Program-made: the position numbers and the translations under genes
In this document: in pieces, positions 41,602 through 49,923 of the stretch
Layout: each line of letters begins with the position of its first letter
How positions within the stretch are numbered: position 1 is the stretch's first letter
The notes under the pieces: model-generated
Databases searched by the model: none
What the model was told of the DNA's origin: nothing
Seen by the model: only the letters and a program-made list of their open reading frames with translations
Assembly (NCBI GenBank): GCA_036403155.1
Contig: DASWRM010000037.1
Coordinates: 1 to 64,000 of the forward strand
DNA from: Gaiellales bacterium
GTDB taxonomy: Bacteria > Actinomycetota > Thermoleophilia > Gaiellales > JAICJC01
Length of the DNA: 64,000 nucleotides
Direction of reading: 5' to 3'

Positions 41602-42460
41602 CGACCCGCTCCCGCTCGCGGGCGCGCCCGGTCAGGACGACGGCCTCGAGCTGCTCGAGGGTGTTGACCGTCCCCTTCGCGCGCACCAGTCCCTCCGCAT
41701 CGACGTACACCGCGAACGGCGTCCCGGGCACCATGAACCACTCGTGCAGCCGCCGCCCCGCCTCGTCCTCGTGACGTGCGTGCTCGACGTGCAAGGCGTG
41801 GTCGCTCGCCAGCGGGCGCAGCCCAGGGACGATCTGCGCGCAGATGGGGCAGGACTCGGAGGTGAAGACCACGAGCCGGCCGGCGAAGCCGTCGGGGGCC
41901 GGCTCGCCCAGCGGGAGCCCCTCTCCCTCGTGCTCGAAGGCCCCCCGCGGCCCCAGCCGCAGATGCAGCACGCCGACCTGGCGGTACAGCGCCAGGACGA
42001 GCGCCGCCAGCCCGGCCACCGCCACCCACAGCGCGACATAGGTGGCGGTCCAGAAGCCGTCGCCGAGACGGATGTGGACGCCGGCGCCTGCGGCGACGGC
42101 CGCCGCTCCCAGCACCGCGTTGCGCAGCAGCGCCGACGGGCCGGGGCGCGAGGCGACGCCGGGAAGGCAGCCGCACGCCGGCGGGGCCGCGCCGCTCGCC
42201 AGCTCCACCGCCAGCGCCGCCGTGAACGCCGCGAGCAGCCCGGCGGCGAGCCATCCGGCGGCGCGCATGCCGGCCAGCAGCCCGGCGCCGGCGACCAGCT
42301 CGGCGCCCGGAACGCCGACCGCCACGACGGCGGCCGGCCGCGCCAGGCGATACGCCCCGACCGCCTCGCGGAACGCCCGGAACCGGACGATCTTCGCCCC
42401 ACCCACGATGACGAACAGCCCGCCCAGAAGCGGGGCGATCGGTGCTTCAACTGTCCCCAT
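41585..42460 (-). CDS. MauE-MauD fusion redox protein
   Basis: A 291-residue membrane protein joining two Mau accessory modules. Residues 1-150 are the MauE/DoxX-like four-helix bundle, including a CGC pair (C96, C98; ACGCLPG). Residues 155-291 are MauD-like: the join QVGVLHLRLGPRGAFEHEGE and GLPLGEPAP, then a thioredoxin-fold domain with CPIC at 204-207. In Paracoccus, MauE and MauD are separate proteins needed for disulfide formation in the small subunit MauA. Here they would serve the ten-Cys protein encoded immediately downstream. The ATG at 42460 has TAGCAT ending 9 bases upstream. Confidence 0.82.
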   Translation of the reverse strand: MGTVEAPIAPLLGGLFVIVGGAKIVRFRAFREAVGAYRLARPAAVVAVGVPGAELVAGAGLLAGMRAAGWLAAGLLAAFTAALAVELASGAAPPACGCLPGVASRPGPSALLRNAVLGAAAVAAGAGVHIRLGDGFWTATYVALWVAVAGLAALVLALYRQVGVLHLRLGPRGAFEHEGEGLPLGEPAPDGFAGRLVVFTSESCPICAQIVPGLRPLASDHALHVEHARHEDEAGRRLHEWFMVPGTPFAVYVDAEGLVRAKGTVNTLEQLEAVVLTGRARERERVGVRAA

Positions 42461-42562
42461 CCCGCCGCGATGCTAGCCAGCGCCGCGGACGGCGCCCGCC
42501 TCGCGATACCGCGTCGATGGACGCCGGCTACGGGGTGCGCCCGGCCGGTGGCCGCACGCCGG

Positions 42563-43882
42563 CTACAGCGCCGATTCCACCTCGACGACCGCCGCCTCGA
42601 GCCGCGACAGCATCTCGGCGATCTCGTCGTCGCCGATGACCAGCGGCGGGGCGAGCATGACCGCGTCCATGTGCTGGTTCAGGACCGGAGTCGGGCAGGG
42701 GTAGATCATGAGGCCGCGCTCGCGCGCGGCGCCGGTCAGCCGGCCGGTGACCCGCTCGGATGCCTGGAAGCGGTCCCCGGTGGCCGGATGGCGGAGCTCG
42801 ATGCCCTGCAGCAGGCCCCGCCCGCGCAGGCCGGCCATGAGCGGGTGCGCGACCGCCATCTGCTCCAGCTCGCGGCGGATCAGCTTCCCCTTGCGCTCGG
42901 CCTCGGCGACGAGGTCATCCTCCTCGATCGCGTCGATCACGGCGCAGCCCACGGCGCAGCCGAGCGGATAGCCCGAGAACGTGTGACCGTACGAGAAGCC
43001 GTGCGGCGCGCTGCCGACCACCTCGCGGATCGCTCGGCTCGCGACCATGCCCGACAGCGGCACGACGCCGCCGCCGATGCCCTTCCCGAACGTGATCACG
43101 TCGGGCACGGCGTCGTGGTGCTCGACGCCGAACCACCTGCCGGTGCGGCCGAACGCGGTGATGATCTCGTCCGCGACGAGCAGCACGTCGTAGCGGTCGC
43201 AGATCTCGCGCACGGCGGCCAGATAGCCGGGCGGCAGGTCGACGGCCGCGCCGGACGAGCCGGTGACCGGCTCCACGATGAACGCGGCGACATGCTCAGC
43301 GCCGCGGCTCTGGATGGCGGCCTCGAGCTCGGCCGCCCCCTGCTCGGCCGACTCCGCATTCGGCACGGCGGCGTACTTGTGCAGGAGCGACTCGAACGGC
43401 GCCCGCCAGCGCGACCCAGACAGCGACAGCGCTCCCAGCGTGGAGCCGTGGTACGACGTCACGCGCGAGAGGAACTCGATCTTCGCGGGGTTGCCGCGGA
43501 GCTCGTGATAGAGCACCGCGAGGTGCATCGCCGACTCGTTGGCCTCCGAGCCGGACGAGTTGAAGAACGACCATTCCAGATCGCCTGGGGCGCGGCCTGC
43601 GATCCGCTCGGCCAGATCCAGCATGGGCCGGTTGCGGAACGAGAAGCGGTACGTGAAGTTGAGTGCCTGGGACTGCTGCTCGAGCGCCGCCACCACCCGC
43701 GGATGGCTGTGGCCGAGCAGCATGACCATCGCGCCGCCGCACGCGTCCAGGTAGCGGGCGCCGTCCGCCGTCTCGATCCAGCAGCCGCGGGCCCGCACGG
43801 CGACCGGCAGCGGCTCACCGGCCGTCATCGAGTAGTCGACGTCGTCGAGCCCGGGGGCCGGCGTGATGGGCGTGGCTTCCAT
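42563..43882 (-). CDS. Class III (omega) aminotransferase
   Basis: A 439-residue PLP transaminase. Family motifs are DACGGAMVMLLGHSHPRVV, FFNSSGSEANESAMHLA (cofactor phosphate binding), LLVADEIITAFGRTG with the PLP Asp, and ITFGKGIGGGVVPL with the Schiff-base lysine. Class III enzymes use amines, omega-amino acids or ornithine-type donors; the exact substrate cannot be told. The ATG at 43882 has TACACT (43894-43889) ending 6 bases upstream. It stands 102 bases upstream of the MauED gene on the same strand, but the promoter box before MauED suggests separate transcription. Confidence 0.92.
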   Translation of the reverse strand: MEATPITPAPGLDDVDYSMTAGEPLPVAVRARGCWIETADGARYLDACGGAMVMLLGHSHPRVVAALEQQSQALNFTYRFSFRNRPMLDLAERIAGRAPGDLEWSFFNSSGSEANESAMHLAVLYHELRGNPAKIEFLSRVTSYHGSTLGALSLSGSRWRAPFESLLHKYAAVPNAESAEQGAAELEAAIQSRGAEHVAAFIVEPVTGSSGAAVDLPPGYLAAVREICDRYDVLLVADEIITAFGRTGRWFGVEHHDAVPDVITFGKGIGGGVVPLSGMVASRAIREVVGSAPHGFSYGHTFSGYPLGCAVGCAVIDAIEEDDLVAEAERKGKLIRRELEQMAVAHPLMAGLRGRGLLQGIELRHPATGDRFQASERVTGRLTGAARERGLMIYPCPTPVLNQHMDAVMLAPPLVIGDDEIAEMLSRLEAAVVEVESAL

Positions 43883-43904
43883 CAGGTCAGTGTAGTGGCG
43901 ACGG

Positions 43905-45521
43905 TCAGATCGACTGCGGAGGGGCGGCCAGCTCTGCCTGGAGCTCGATCAGCGTGGAGCCGCCGGCACGAACGGAGAGCGCCTCTCGCAGCGCGGCCCC
44001 GGCCTCGGCCGTCGAGCCGATCCGCCGGTAGGCCACGCCGTAGGCTCCGGCCAGCTGCTCGAAGTCGGGCGAGCGCAGGTCGACCGAGCTCGAGTGCCCG
44101 TAGGCGGACATCTGGTAGTTCTTGAGGACACCGAAGCAGCTGTCGTTTACCAAGAGGACAACCATGTTGAGACCGTTCTGCTGCGCGGTGGCAAGCTCGT
44201 GGCCGCCCATCAGGAATCCACCGTCGCCGACCAGGACGACCACCGGCGCGTCCGGGTTTGCGGCGACCGCGCCGAGGGCGGTGGGTATGCCGGATCCGAG
44301 CGCACCGCTCATCGGGTAGGCGAAGCCGCCGGGACGGCGGGCGTCCAGGTACAGCACGCCCCAGTAGGACTGGATCGTCATGTCGGCGACGATCAGCGCG
44401 TCGGCGGGAAGCGCAACGTCCAGCTGGTGCATCAGCTCACGCTCGGCCTCGAACCCGTGCGCCGCCACCTCGGACTGGCGGCCGGCGAGCGCGGCGCGGG
44501 CCTCGGCGGCCCCGTCCCGGCTCCCGGCGTCGACGCCGCCGGCCAGCAGCGCGTCGCAGAAGAGGCCGACGTCGGCGACCACCCCCTCGCGGACGGGGTA
44601 GTTCCGGCCGATGCGGGAGGGGTCGACGTCGACCTGCGCGAGCGCGTCCGGGAAGCGGACGGCCCAGTGGCAGGTGTACTCCTCGGCGAAGCGGGTGCCC
44701 AGGGCGACGCAGGCGTCGCTTGCCGAGACCAGGCGACGGATCGACGGCTCCTCGCAGGACGACCCGGCGTGAAGCGGGTGGCCTGGCGGAACGACGCCCT
44801 TGCCGTTGAAGCTCGTGACGACCGGCGCGTCGAGCGCCTCCGCAAGCGCGACCACACGGTCGGCCGCGAGCCGGCTGCCGCCGCCCGCGAACACGAGCGG
44901 CGCCTGCGCGCCGGCGAGCATCTCCTGGACGCGCGTGACGGCGGCCGCATCGGGCGCCGGGGCCGAGAGCGGCGTGACCCGCGGCTCGACCGCCTCTGCC
45001 GGCGCCGTCAGGACGGTCGTCATGGCCTCGATCATCGCGGGCCCCGGCCGCGTGGCGATCGCGCAGAGCGCCTCGTCGACGGCCGCCGCGAGCGCCGCTG
45101 GGGTCTGCGGCCGGACGTGGTGGCGCGTGACGGCGGAGAACGCGCCGGTCTGACCGGCCGTCTCGTGCATCCAGCCGCGCTCGCCGGCGTCGCTCGGCAC
45201 CTGCGTGGTGATGTGGAGCACCCGGAGGCTCGAGGCGTCGGCCTCCCCCATGCCGGCGAAGGCGTTGAACGCCCCCGGGCCCGTGCTCGTGATGCAGACG
45301 CCGACGCGGCCGCTGGTGCGCGCGTAGCCGACCGCCGCAAACGCCGCCGCCTGCTCGTGGCGGACGACGACGGCGCGGATCGGCGACCCACGCAGGGCCT
45401 CCCACAGGCTGAGCGCGTGCTGTCCGGGAATGCCGAAGACGACCTCGACGCCATGTGCTTCGAGTGCGGCAACCAGCGCCTCGGCGCCGGTGCGGACGCG
45501 GGTCTGCGCGGCGACCGTCAT
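43905..45521 (-). CDS. Thiamine-diphosphate enzyme of the acetolactate synthase family
   Basis: A 538-residue ThDP enzyme with the three domains of the family. The N-terminal PYR domain has VVVRHEQAAAFAAVGYAR with the catalytic Glu and TSTGPGAFNAF. A central domain covers about 190-320. The C-terminal PP domain has VVLVGDGGFLMGGHELATA, then VLLVNDSCFGV, the GDG...N ThDP/Mg motif. No acetolactate regulatory subunit is adjacent, so it is better seen as a catabolic or 2-oxoacid decarboxylase/carboligase relative. The ATG at 45521 has TAGCGT ending 7 bases upstream. Confidence 0.9.
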   Translation of the reverse strand: MTVAAQTRVRTGAEALVAALEAHGVEVVFGIPGQHALSLWEALRGSPIRAVVVRHEQAAAFAAVGYARTSGRVGVCITSTGPGAFNAFAGMGEADASSLRVLHITTQVPSDAGERGWMHETAGQTGAFSAVTRHHVRPQTPAALAAAVDEALCAIATRPGPAMIEAMTTVLTAPAEAVEPRVTPLSAPAPDAAAVTRVQEMLAGAQAPLVFAGGGSRLAADRVVALAEALDAPVVTSFNGKGVVPPGHPLHAGSSCEEPSIRRLVSASDACVALGTRFAEEYTCHWAVRFPDALAQVDVDPSRIGRNYPVREGVVADVGLFCDALLAGGVDAGSRDGAAEARAALAGRQSEVAAHGFEAERELMHQLDVALPADALIVADMTIQSYWGVLYLDARRPGGFAYPMSGALGSGIPTALGAVAANPDAPVVVLVGDGGFLMGGHELATAQQNGLNMVVLLVNDSCFGVLKNYQMSAYGHSSSVDLRSPDFEQLAGAYGVAYRRIGSTAEAGAALREALSVRAGGSTLIELQAELAAPPQSI

Positions 45522-45561
45522 GCCGCTGACGCTACCAGACGGCTGCCGGGCTCCGGCGCGG

Positions 45562-46038
45562 CTACTTGCTCAGGCTGAGGATGTACGCGGCCAGGTCCTT
45601 GGCATCCTGGCCGGTCGCGAGCCCGGGCGGCATGCCGGCGCCGCCGTTCTGGATCTGCGTGAGGATCACATCCTCGGTCAGGCTGCCCGACGCGCTGAGG
45701 TCGGCGAGGTTCGGGGCGGCCGGATTCGGCGACCCCGTCCCCGACTGCGCAGAGTGGCAGCTGGAGCACGTGCGCTGGGTGAACAGGGCCTGCCCTGCGG
45801 TGGCATTGCCGTCGGGGGCGCCGCCCGAGGAGCCGCCGCTCTGGCCGCCGCCGCTGGACGCGGGCGGCACGCTGGTCTGCGTCGACCCGACGGTCGAGGC
45901 CGCCGTCGACAGGCTGAGATCGCCGAGCCCGACGCTCGAGGCGCCGCTCGTGTCCGTCCCGGAGATGGCGATGACGGCAACCATGACGACGATGCCGATG
46001 ATGGTGCCGACAAGCGCTGCAGTGAGAACCTTGATCAT
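45562..46038 (-). CDS. Membrane-anchored class I cytochrome c
   Basis: A 158-residue electron carrier. Residues 5-26 are a membrane anchor or uncleaved signal, residues 28-78 a Ser/Gly/Thr-rich linker, and residues 80-158 a c-type domain. The haem motif is CSSCH (C91, C94, H95), and M136 in GGAGMPPG is the likely sixth ligand. It would sit on the outer face of the membrane. It could accept electrons from an exported dehydrogenase, such as the Mau-like set 3 kb away; that link is inference. The ATG at 46038 has TAGAGT ending 11 bases upstream. Confidence 0.88.
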   Translation of the reverse strand: MIKVLTAALVGTIIGIVVMVAVIAISGTDTSGASSVGLGDLSLSTAASTVGSTQTSVPPASSGGGQSGGSSGGAPDGNATAGQALFTQRTCSSCHSAQSGTGSPNPAAPNLADLSASGSLTEDVILTQIQNGGAGMPPGLATGQDAKDLAAYILSLSK

Positions 46039-46144
46039 CTGCGCCGGGCACTCTACCAGCTTGGTCCGGACGCGCTGCCGGTTCCCGTGTTACCCCAAGA
46101 AGGGGATGTTCGGGGGCCCGTCGAACGACGACGTGGTGAACCGT

Positions 46145-46312
46145 ATGCTCGACCGACGAGACATCCAAACCCTCATGTACTGCGTTCGCCTGACCGAGAT
46201 CGCGGGCCAGTGGCAGGCGGGCTATCCGGTGCGGACGCCGCACGACCTGGAGTGCAAGCTGGCCGAGCTGCTCCGCGAGGTCGAGGCGCTGCAGGCCACC
46301 AAGGCCGCCTGA
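46145..46312 (+). CDS. Small helical protein, hypothetical
   Basis: A 55-residue protein beginning MLDRRDIQTLMYCVRLTEIA, with a helix, a short loop (GYPVRTPHDLE) and a second Leu/Glu-rich helix. An alternative ATG at 46106 would give 68 residues and abuts a small CCCC-AAGAA-GGGG hairpin. No Shine-Dalgarno sequence is clear for either. The regular amphipathic pattern and the overlap of its stop with the ThpR-like frame suggest a real gene. No family recognised. Confidence 0.5.
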   Translation: MLDRRDIQTLMYCVRLTEIAGQWQAGYPVRTPHDLECKLAELLREVEALQATKAA

Positions 46313-46857
46313 CCCATCGCCTGTTCGTGGCGGTGACACCGCCCGAGGCGGTGCGCGCCCAGCTCCACGCGTACGCCACCTCGCTCGCGCACCCGTCGCT
46401 TCGGGTGGTCCCCGCCGAGACCCTGCACGTGACGGTGCTCTTCCTCGGCAGCGTCGGCCTCGATGCGATCGACGAGCTGGCCGGCCTGCTCGCCGGCGTC
46501 GCCGCCCGCGAGCCGCCGTTGGCGCTGACCGTGCGGCACGCGGCGCCCGGCCCGCCGCGGCGCCCCTCGATGCTGTGGGGCGAGGTCACCGGCGGGGAGC
46601 CGCTGCTCCGGCTGTCGCTGGCGATGCACGCGGTGTCGGCGCGGCTCGCGCCCCACCTTGCGAGGCCGCTGCGCGACCCGCACGTCACGCTGGCGCGCGG
46701 CCGGCGGCCGCTCCGCGGCGTCGAGCGAGCAGCGATCGGGCTCGACCCGGACGTGTTCCAGGTCGGCGAGGCGCGCCTCATCCGCTCACGGCTGTCCCCA
46801 CGCGGCGCGCGCTACGAGACCGTGGCAGCGCTCCCGCTCGACGTCACCGAGCGATGA
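46309..46857 (+). CDS. thpR: RNA 2',3'-cyclic phosphodiesterase (ThpR, 2H family)
   Basis: A protein of about 182 residues of the 2H phosphoesterase family, which opens 2',3'-cyclic phosphates on RNA. Both HxTx motifs are present: LHVTVLFLG near residue 42 and PHVTLARGR near residue 125. The fold start RLFVAVTPPEAVR is complete only if translation begins before it. No ATG, GTG or TTG stands at the right place; a CTG at 46309 overlaps the stop of the preceding small gene (CTGA). GTG at 46252 or at 46327 are alternatives that fit the family less well. Confidence 0.82.
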   Translation: MTHRLFVAVTPPEAVRAQLHAYATSLAHPSLRVVPAETLHVTVLFLGSVGLDAIDELAGLLAGVAAREPPLALTVRHAAPGPPRRPSMLWGEVTGGEPLLRLSLAMHAVSARLAPHLARPLRDPHVTLARGRRPLRGVERAAIGLDPDVFQVGEARLIRSRLSPRGARYETVAALPLDVTER

Positions 46858-46875
46858 CCGAGTGCAGCCGGCGCG

Positions 46876-47853
46876 TCACAGCCAGCCGGCACGGCGGAAC
46901 CGCCACCAGAGGACGGCCGAGCTGACCGCCATCAGCCCCAGCGCGTACGGGTACCCGAGCCGCCAGTGCAGCTCCGGCATCGAGCGGAAGTTCATGCCGT
47001 AGATCCCGGCGATCAGCGTTGGCACCAGCACGATCCCGGCCCACGAGCTGAGCCGGAGCACGACCTGGTTGAGACGGTTCGACACGACCGAGAGGTGGGC
47101 TTCCAGGATGCTCGTCAGCAGGTCGCGCTGCGTGTCCAGCTCGTCGTAGACGCGCAGCACGTGGTCGTACAGATCGCGGAACTCGGCATCGAGATCCTCC
47201 CCCAGCACGGTCTGGTCGATGTGGACGACCCGGCTGAGCACGTCGCGCAGCGGAGCGACGGCCCGCCGAAAGCCGAGCAGGTCGCGCTTGATCTGAAACG
47301 CGTCCCCCAGCGACCCGCTCGGGTTGGCTGACCCCTCGCCGATCAGCGCGTCCTCGGCCCGCTCGATCCGCTCCTCGTAGGACTCGACGATCGGAAAGTA
47401 GCCGTCGATGATCGCGTCCAGCACGGCGTAGGCGATGTGCGACGCGCCGCCGCGCACCAGCGAGGGGCTGCGGTCGACCCGCTCGCGCACCGTGTCCATC
47501 ATGAACCGTCCGCCGTGACGGATCGTCACGACGTACCGGCGCGACACGAACATCGACACCTCGTGCATCGCCGCTCGGCCATCGTCACCCATCTCGGCCG
47601 CATACGCGACCACGAAGACGTAGCCCTCGTACCGCTCGAGCTTCGGCCGCTGGTGCGTCGACAGCGCGTCCTCGAGCGCGAGCGGGTGCAGCCCGAACTC
47701 CTCGCCCAGTTGTGCCGCCTCCTCCAGCGTCGGCCCGTCCACGTCGACCCACACGAGGGAGCCGTCCTCCCTGAGCACGTCGGATACGCGGTCGAACGCC
47801 AGCCGGTCGTGCGACCGCGCACCGTCCCGGTAGACGCAGGTGGTGAACGCCAC
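46876..47853 (-). CDS. corA: CorA-family Mg2+/Co2+ channel
   Basis: A 325-residue divalent-metal channel. The large cytoplasmic N-terminal domain includes LVWVDVDGPTLEEAAQLGEE and HPLALEDALSTHQRPKLERY, both typical of CorA. Two C-terminal membrane helices follow, the first ending in YGMNF (the GMN selectivity motif). A pentamer in the inner membrane is expected. The start is taken as GTG at 47853; there is no strong Shine-Dalgarno sequence, and the methyltransferase stop lies 38 bases upstream. Confidence 0.92.
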   Translation of the reverse strand: MAFTTCVYRDGARSHDRLAFDRVSDVLREDGSLVWVDVDGPTLEEAAQLGEEFGLHPLALEDALSTHQRPKLERYEGYVFVVAYAAEMGDDGRAAMHEVSMFVSRRYVVTIRHGGRFMMDTVRERVDRSPSLVRGGASHIAYAVLDAIIDGYFPIVESYEERIERAEDALIGEGSANPSGSLGDAFQIKRDLLGFRRAVAPLRDVLSRVVHIDQTVLGEDLDAEFRDLYDHVLRVYDELDTQRDLLTSILEAHLSVVSNRLNQVVLRLSSWAGIVLVPTLIAGIYGMNFRSMPELHWRLGYPYALGLMAVSSAVLWWRFRRAGWL

Positions 47854-47891
47854 GTCTCGGTGTTCGGCCCGCGCCGCCGGTTCACCTTCTC

Positions 47892-48560
47892 TCAGGCCGG
47901 CGCGAACCTCGCCATCCAGGCGGCCGTCTCGAACCGCGGGGCCCCCACGAGCTCGCGGACGCGCACGCGCGCGTCGTCCGGTGTGCCTGCCATCTCGAGC
48001 CACGGCTCGAGCTCCCAGGCCGACCGCCATTCCCGCTCCTCGTCCACCGCGAGGCCGTGCGGGGCGAGCGCCGCCGCCACCTCGCCGCGCCGCGGCAGCC
48101 GCCGGTGGTCGGGGTCGCGCAGCCGCTCCACCGTCTCCCACCGCGCGGCGGCCGCCGGGTCGTCGTCGGCCAGGTAGTCCTGCACGACGATCCGGCCGTC
48201 CGGTGTGAGCACGCGAACCATCTCGGCGAGCGTCGCGTGCATGTCGTCCACGTGGTGGAGGGTGTTGACGACCGTCACGAGGTCGAACGACGCTTCCGGG
48301 AAGGGGATGTCCTCCCCGGTGCCGATGGCCCGCTCCACGCTGTCCGGCGCGTGCTCGAGCAGCGCGGCGGACGGATCCAGCGCGACCGCTCTCGCAACGT
48401 GCGGGGCGAGCGCCGCCGAAAACAGGCCCGGGCCCGCGCCGACGTCCAGCGCGCTGTCGGACGCGCTCGGCCGGCACAGATCGACCAGCCGCGACCAGTC
48501 CTTTGCCGCGGCCGCCTTCGCATACCGGTCAGCCGTCCTGTCGAACCTGCTCTCGGACAA
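47892..48560 (-). CDS. SAM-dependent class I methyltransferase
   Basis: A 222-residue methyltransferase. SAM motif I is SALDVGAGPGLFSAAL (near residue 34-49), followed by VALDPS with the acidic residue for the ribose, and the Methyltransf_11 pattern FDLVTVVNTLHHVDD and VLTPDGRIVVQDYL. Substrate unknown. The start is TTG at 48560, supported by AGGAGG about 9 bases upstream and by FDRTADRYAKAA as the natural N-terminus. It overlaps the end of the cca gene by 32 bases, so it belongs to the same operon. Confidence 0.85.
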   Translation of the reverse strand: MSESRFDRTADRYAKAAAAKDWSRLVDLCRPSASDSALDVGAGPGLFSAALAPHVARAVALDPSAALLEHAPDSVERAIGTGEDIPFPEASFDLVTVVNTLHHVDDMHATLAEMVRVLTPDGRIVVQDYLADDDPAAAARWETVERLRDPDHRRLPRRGEVAAALAPHGLAVDEEREWRSAWELEPWLEMAGTPDDARVRVRELVGAPRFETAAWMARFAPA

Positions 48561-49923
48561 ACGCGATCGCCTCCTCCCGTGTGGACACGCCGCCGGCCGC
48601 CTGCTCCTCCGCGAGCAGCCCGACCAGCCGGCTGATCTCGGGCCCCGCCGCACCGGCCGCTTCGGCGATCTCGTCGCCCCGCAGGAGCGGTGCAGCACCG
48701 TCGTCTTCGAGCGATCCGATCAGCCCGAGCAGCTCGTCCGCCGTCTCCGCATGGCGGCGCAGGTGGCGCAGCCGCGAGGACGGGCCGCGCGTGGCGAGCC
48801 GGTCGCCCAGCGACAGCACCACGCTCGAGCGCGGCCAGGGCTCGGTCGCGCGCAGGTAGCGGTATGCGCGCCGCCGGTCGAGCGGCCGCTCGGGGATCGC
48901 GAAGCCGAGCACCAGGTGCTGCGCCACCATGATGCGGCAGAACCGGATCACCGAGTTCGCCGCCTTCCACCGCGACAGCACCCGCTCGGCGGCGTCCGCC
49001 CCCTCGCGGTCGTGGCCGACGAAGCTGACGCGCCCGCCCCGCTCCCCGCGCGTCTGCGGCTTGCGGATGTCGTGGAAGAGCGCCGCGAACCGAAGCGCCT
49101 GCTCGGCCGTGAGGTCGTCGCCGACGGTCCGCCCCAGCTCCTCCTCCACCACCGGCGCGTGGCGCGGGAGGTAGTGCACCGGGTGCGCCGCGACGTCGGC
49201 GACCGCCTCGATCACGTGGAGGGTGTGCTCCCACACGTCCAGCTGGTGGTGGGCGCTCTGAAGGCAGCCGCGCAGCGGCACCGCCTCCGGCAGCACGACG
49301 TCGAGCACGCCGACCCGTTCGGCCAGGCGCAGCGCCTCGGCCGGACGCGGGCCGCAGAGCATCCGCCGCATCTCCATGTAGATCCGCTCGCCCGACGGCG
49401 CGTCCGCGAGCGGCGCCTGCCGTCGCGCCAGCCGCTCGGTGTCCGGGTCGATCGCAAAGCCGATCTCGTGCGCGATGCGCGGCAAGCGCAGCAGCCGCAG
49501 CGGGTCGTCCGCGAACGCCCGCTCGGAGACGACGCGGACGACGCCTCGTTCGAGGTCGCCGCGCCCGCCGTGCGGGTCGACCACCGCGCCGCCGTCCAGT
49601 GCCATTGCGACCGCGTTGACCGTGAAGTCGCGCAGCGCGAGATCGTCCTCGATCGTTCCGCGGCAGGCCGTCACGTCGACCGTGTCCGGGCCGGCAACCA
49701 CCCGCCATGCGCCGTGTCGCTCCGACAGCGGGAACGGCGAGCCGCCGCTGCGCCGGGCCAGCCACCGGGCGGCCTCCCCCGGATCGCCGTCGACGACCAG
49801 GTCGATGTCGATCACCGGCCGGCCGAGCAGGAGGTCGCGGACGGAGCCGCCCACCAGCCACGCACCGGGGAGCGGCGCGCGCTCGCGGATCGGCCCGAGC
49901 AAGTCAGCCGTCGACGATGACAT
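48529..49923 (-). CDS. cca: CCA tRNA nucleotidyltransferase-family protein
   Basis: A 464-residue class II tRNA nucleotidyltransferase/poly(A) polymerase-type protein. The head motif WLVGGSVRDLLLGRPVIDID contains the GG and the catalytic DxD, followed by RDFTVNAVAM and DPLRLLRLPRIAHEIGF. An HD domain is present (QLDVWEHTLHVIE, ALFHDIRKP). It would add or repair the 3' CCA of tRNAs, needed because the tRNA-Gly here lacks an encoded CCA. The ATG at 49923 is preferred over TTG at 49929. It overlaps the end of alr. Confidence 0.9.
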   Translation of the reverse strand: MSSSTADLLGPIRERAPLPGAWLVGGSVRDLLLGRPVIDIDLVVDGDPGEAARWLARRSGGSPFPLSERHGAWRVVAGPDTVDVTACRGTIEDDLALRDFTVNAVAMALDGGAVVDPHGGRGDLERGVVRVVSERAFADDPLRLLRLPRIAHEIGFAIDPDTERLARRQAPLADAPSGERIYMEMRRMLCGPRPAEALRLAERVGVLDVVLPEAVPLRGCLQSAHHQLDVWEHTLHVIEAVADVAAHPVHYLPRHAPVVEEELGRTVGDDLTAEQALRFAALFHDIRKPQTRGERGGRVSFVGHDREGADAAERVLSRWKAANSVIRFCRIMVAQHLVLGFAIPERPLDRRRAYRYLRATEPWPRSSVVLSLGDRLATRGPSSRLRHLRRHAETADELLGLIGSLEDDGAAPLLRGDEIAEAAGAAGPEISRLVGLLAEEQAAGGVSTREEAIAFVREQVRQDG

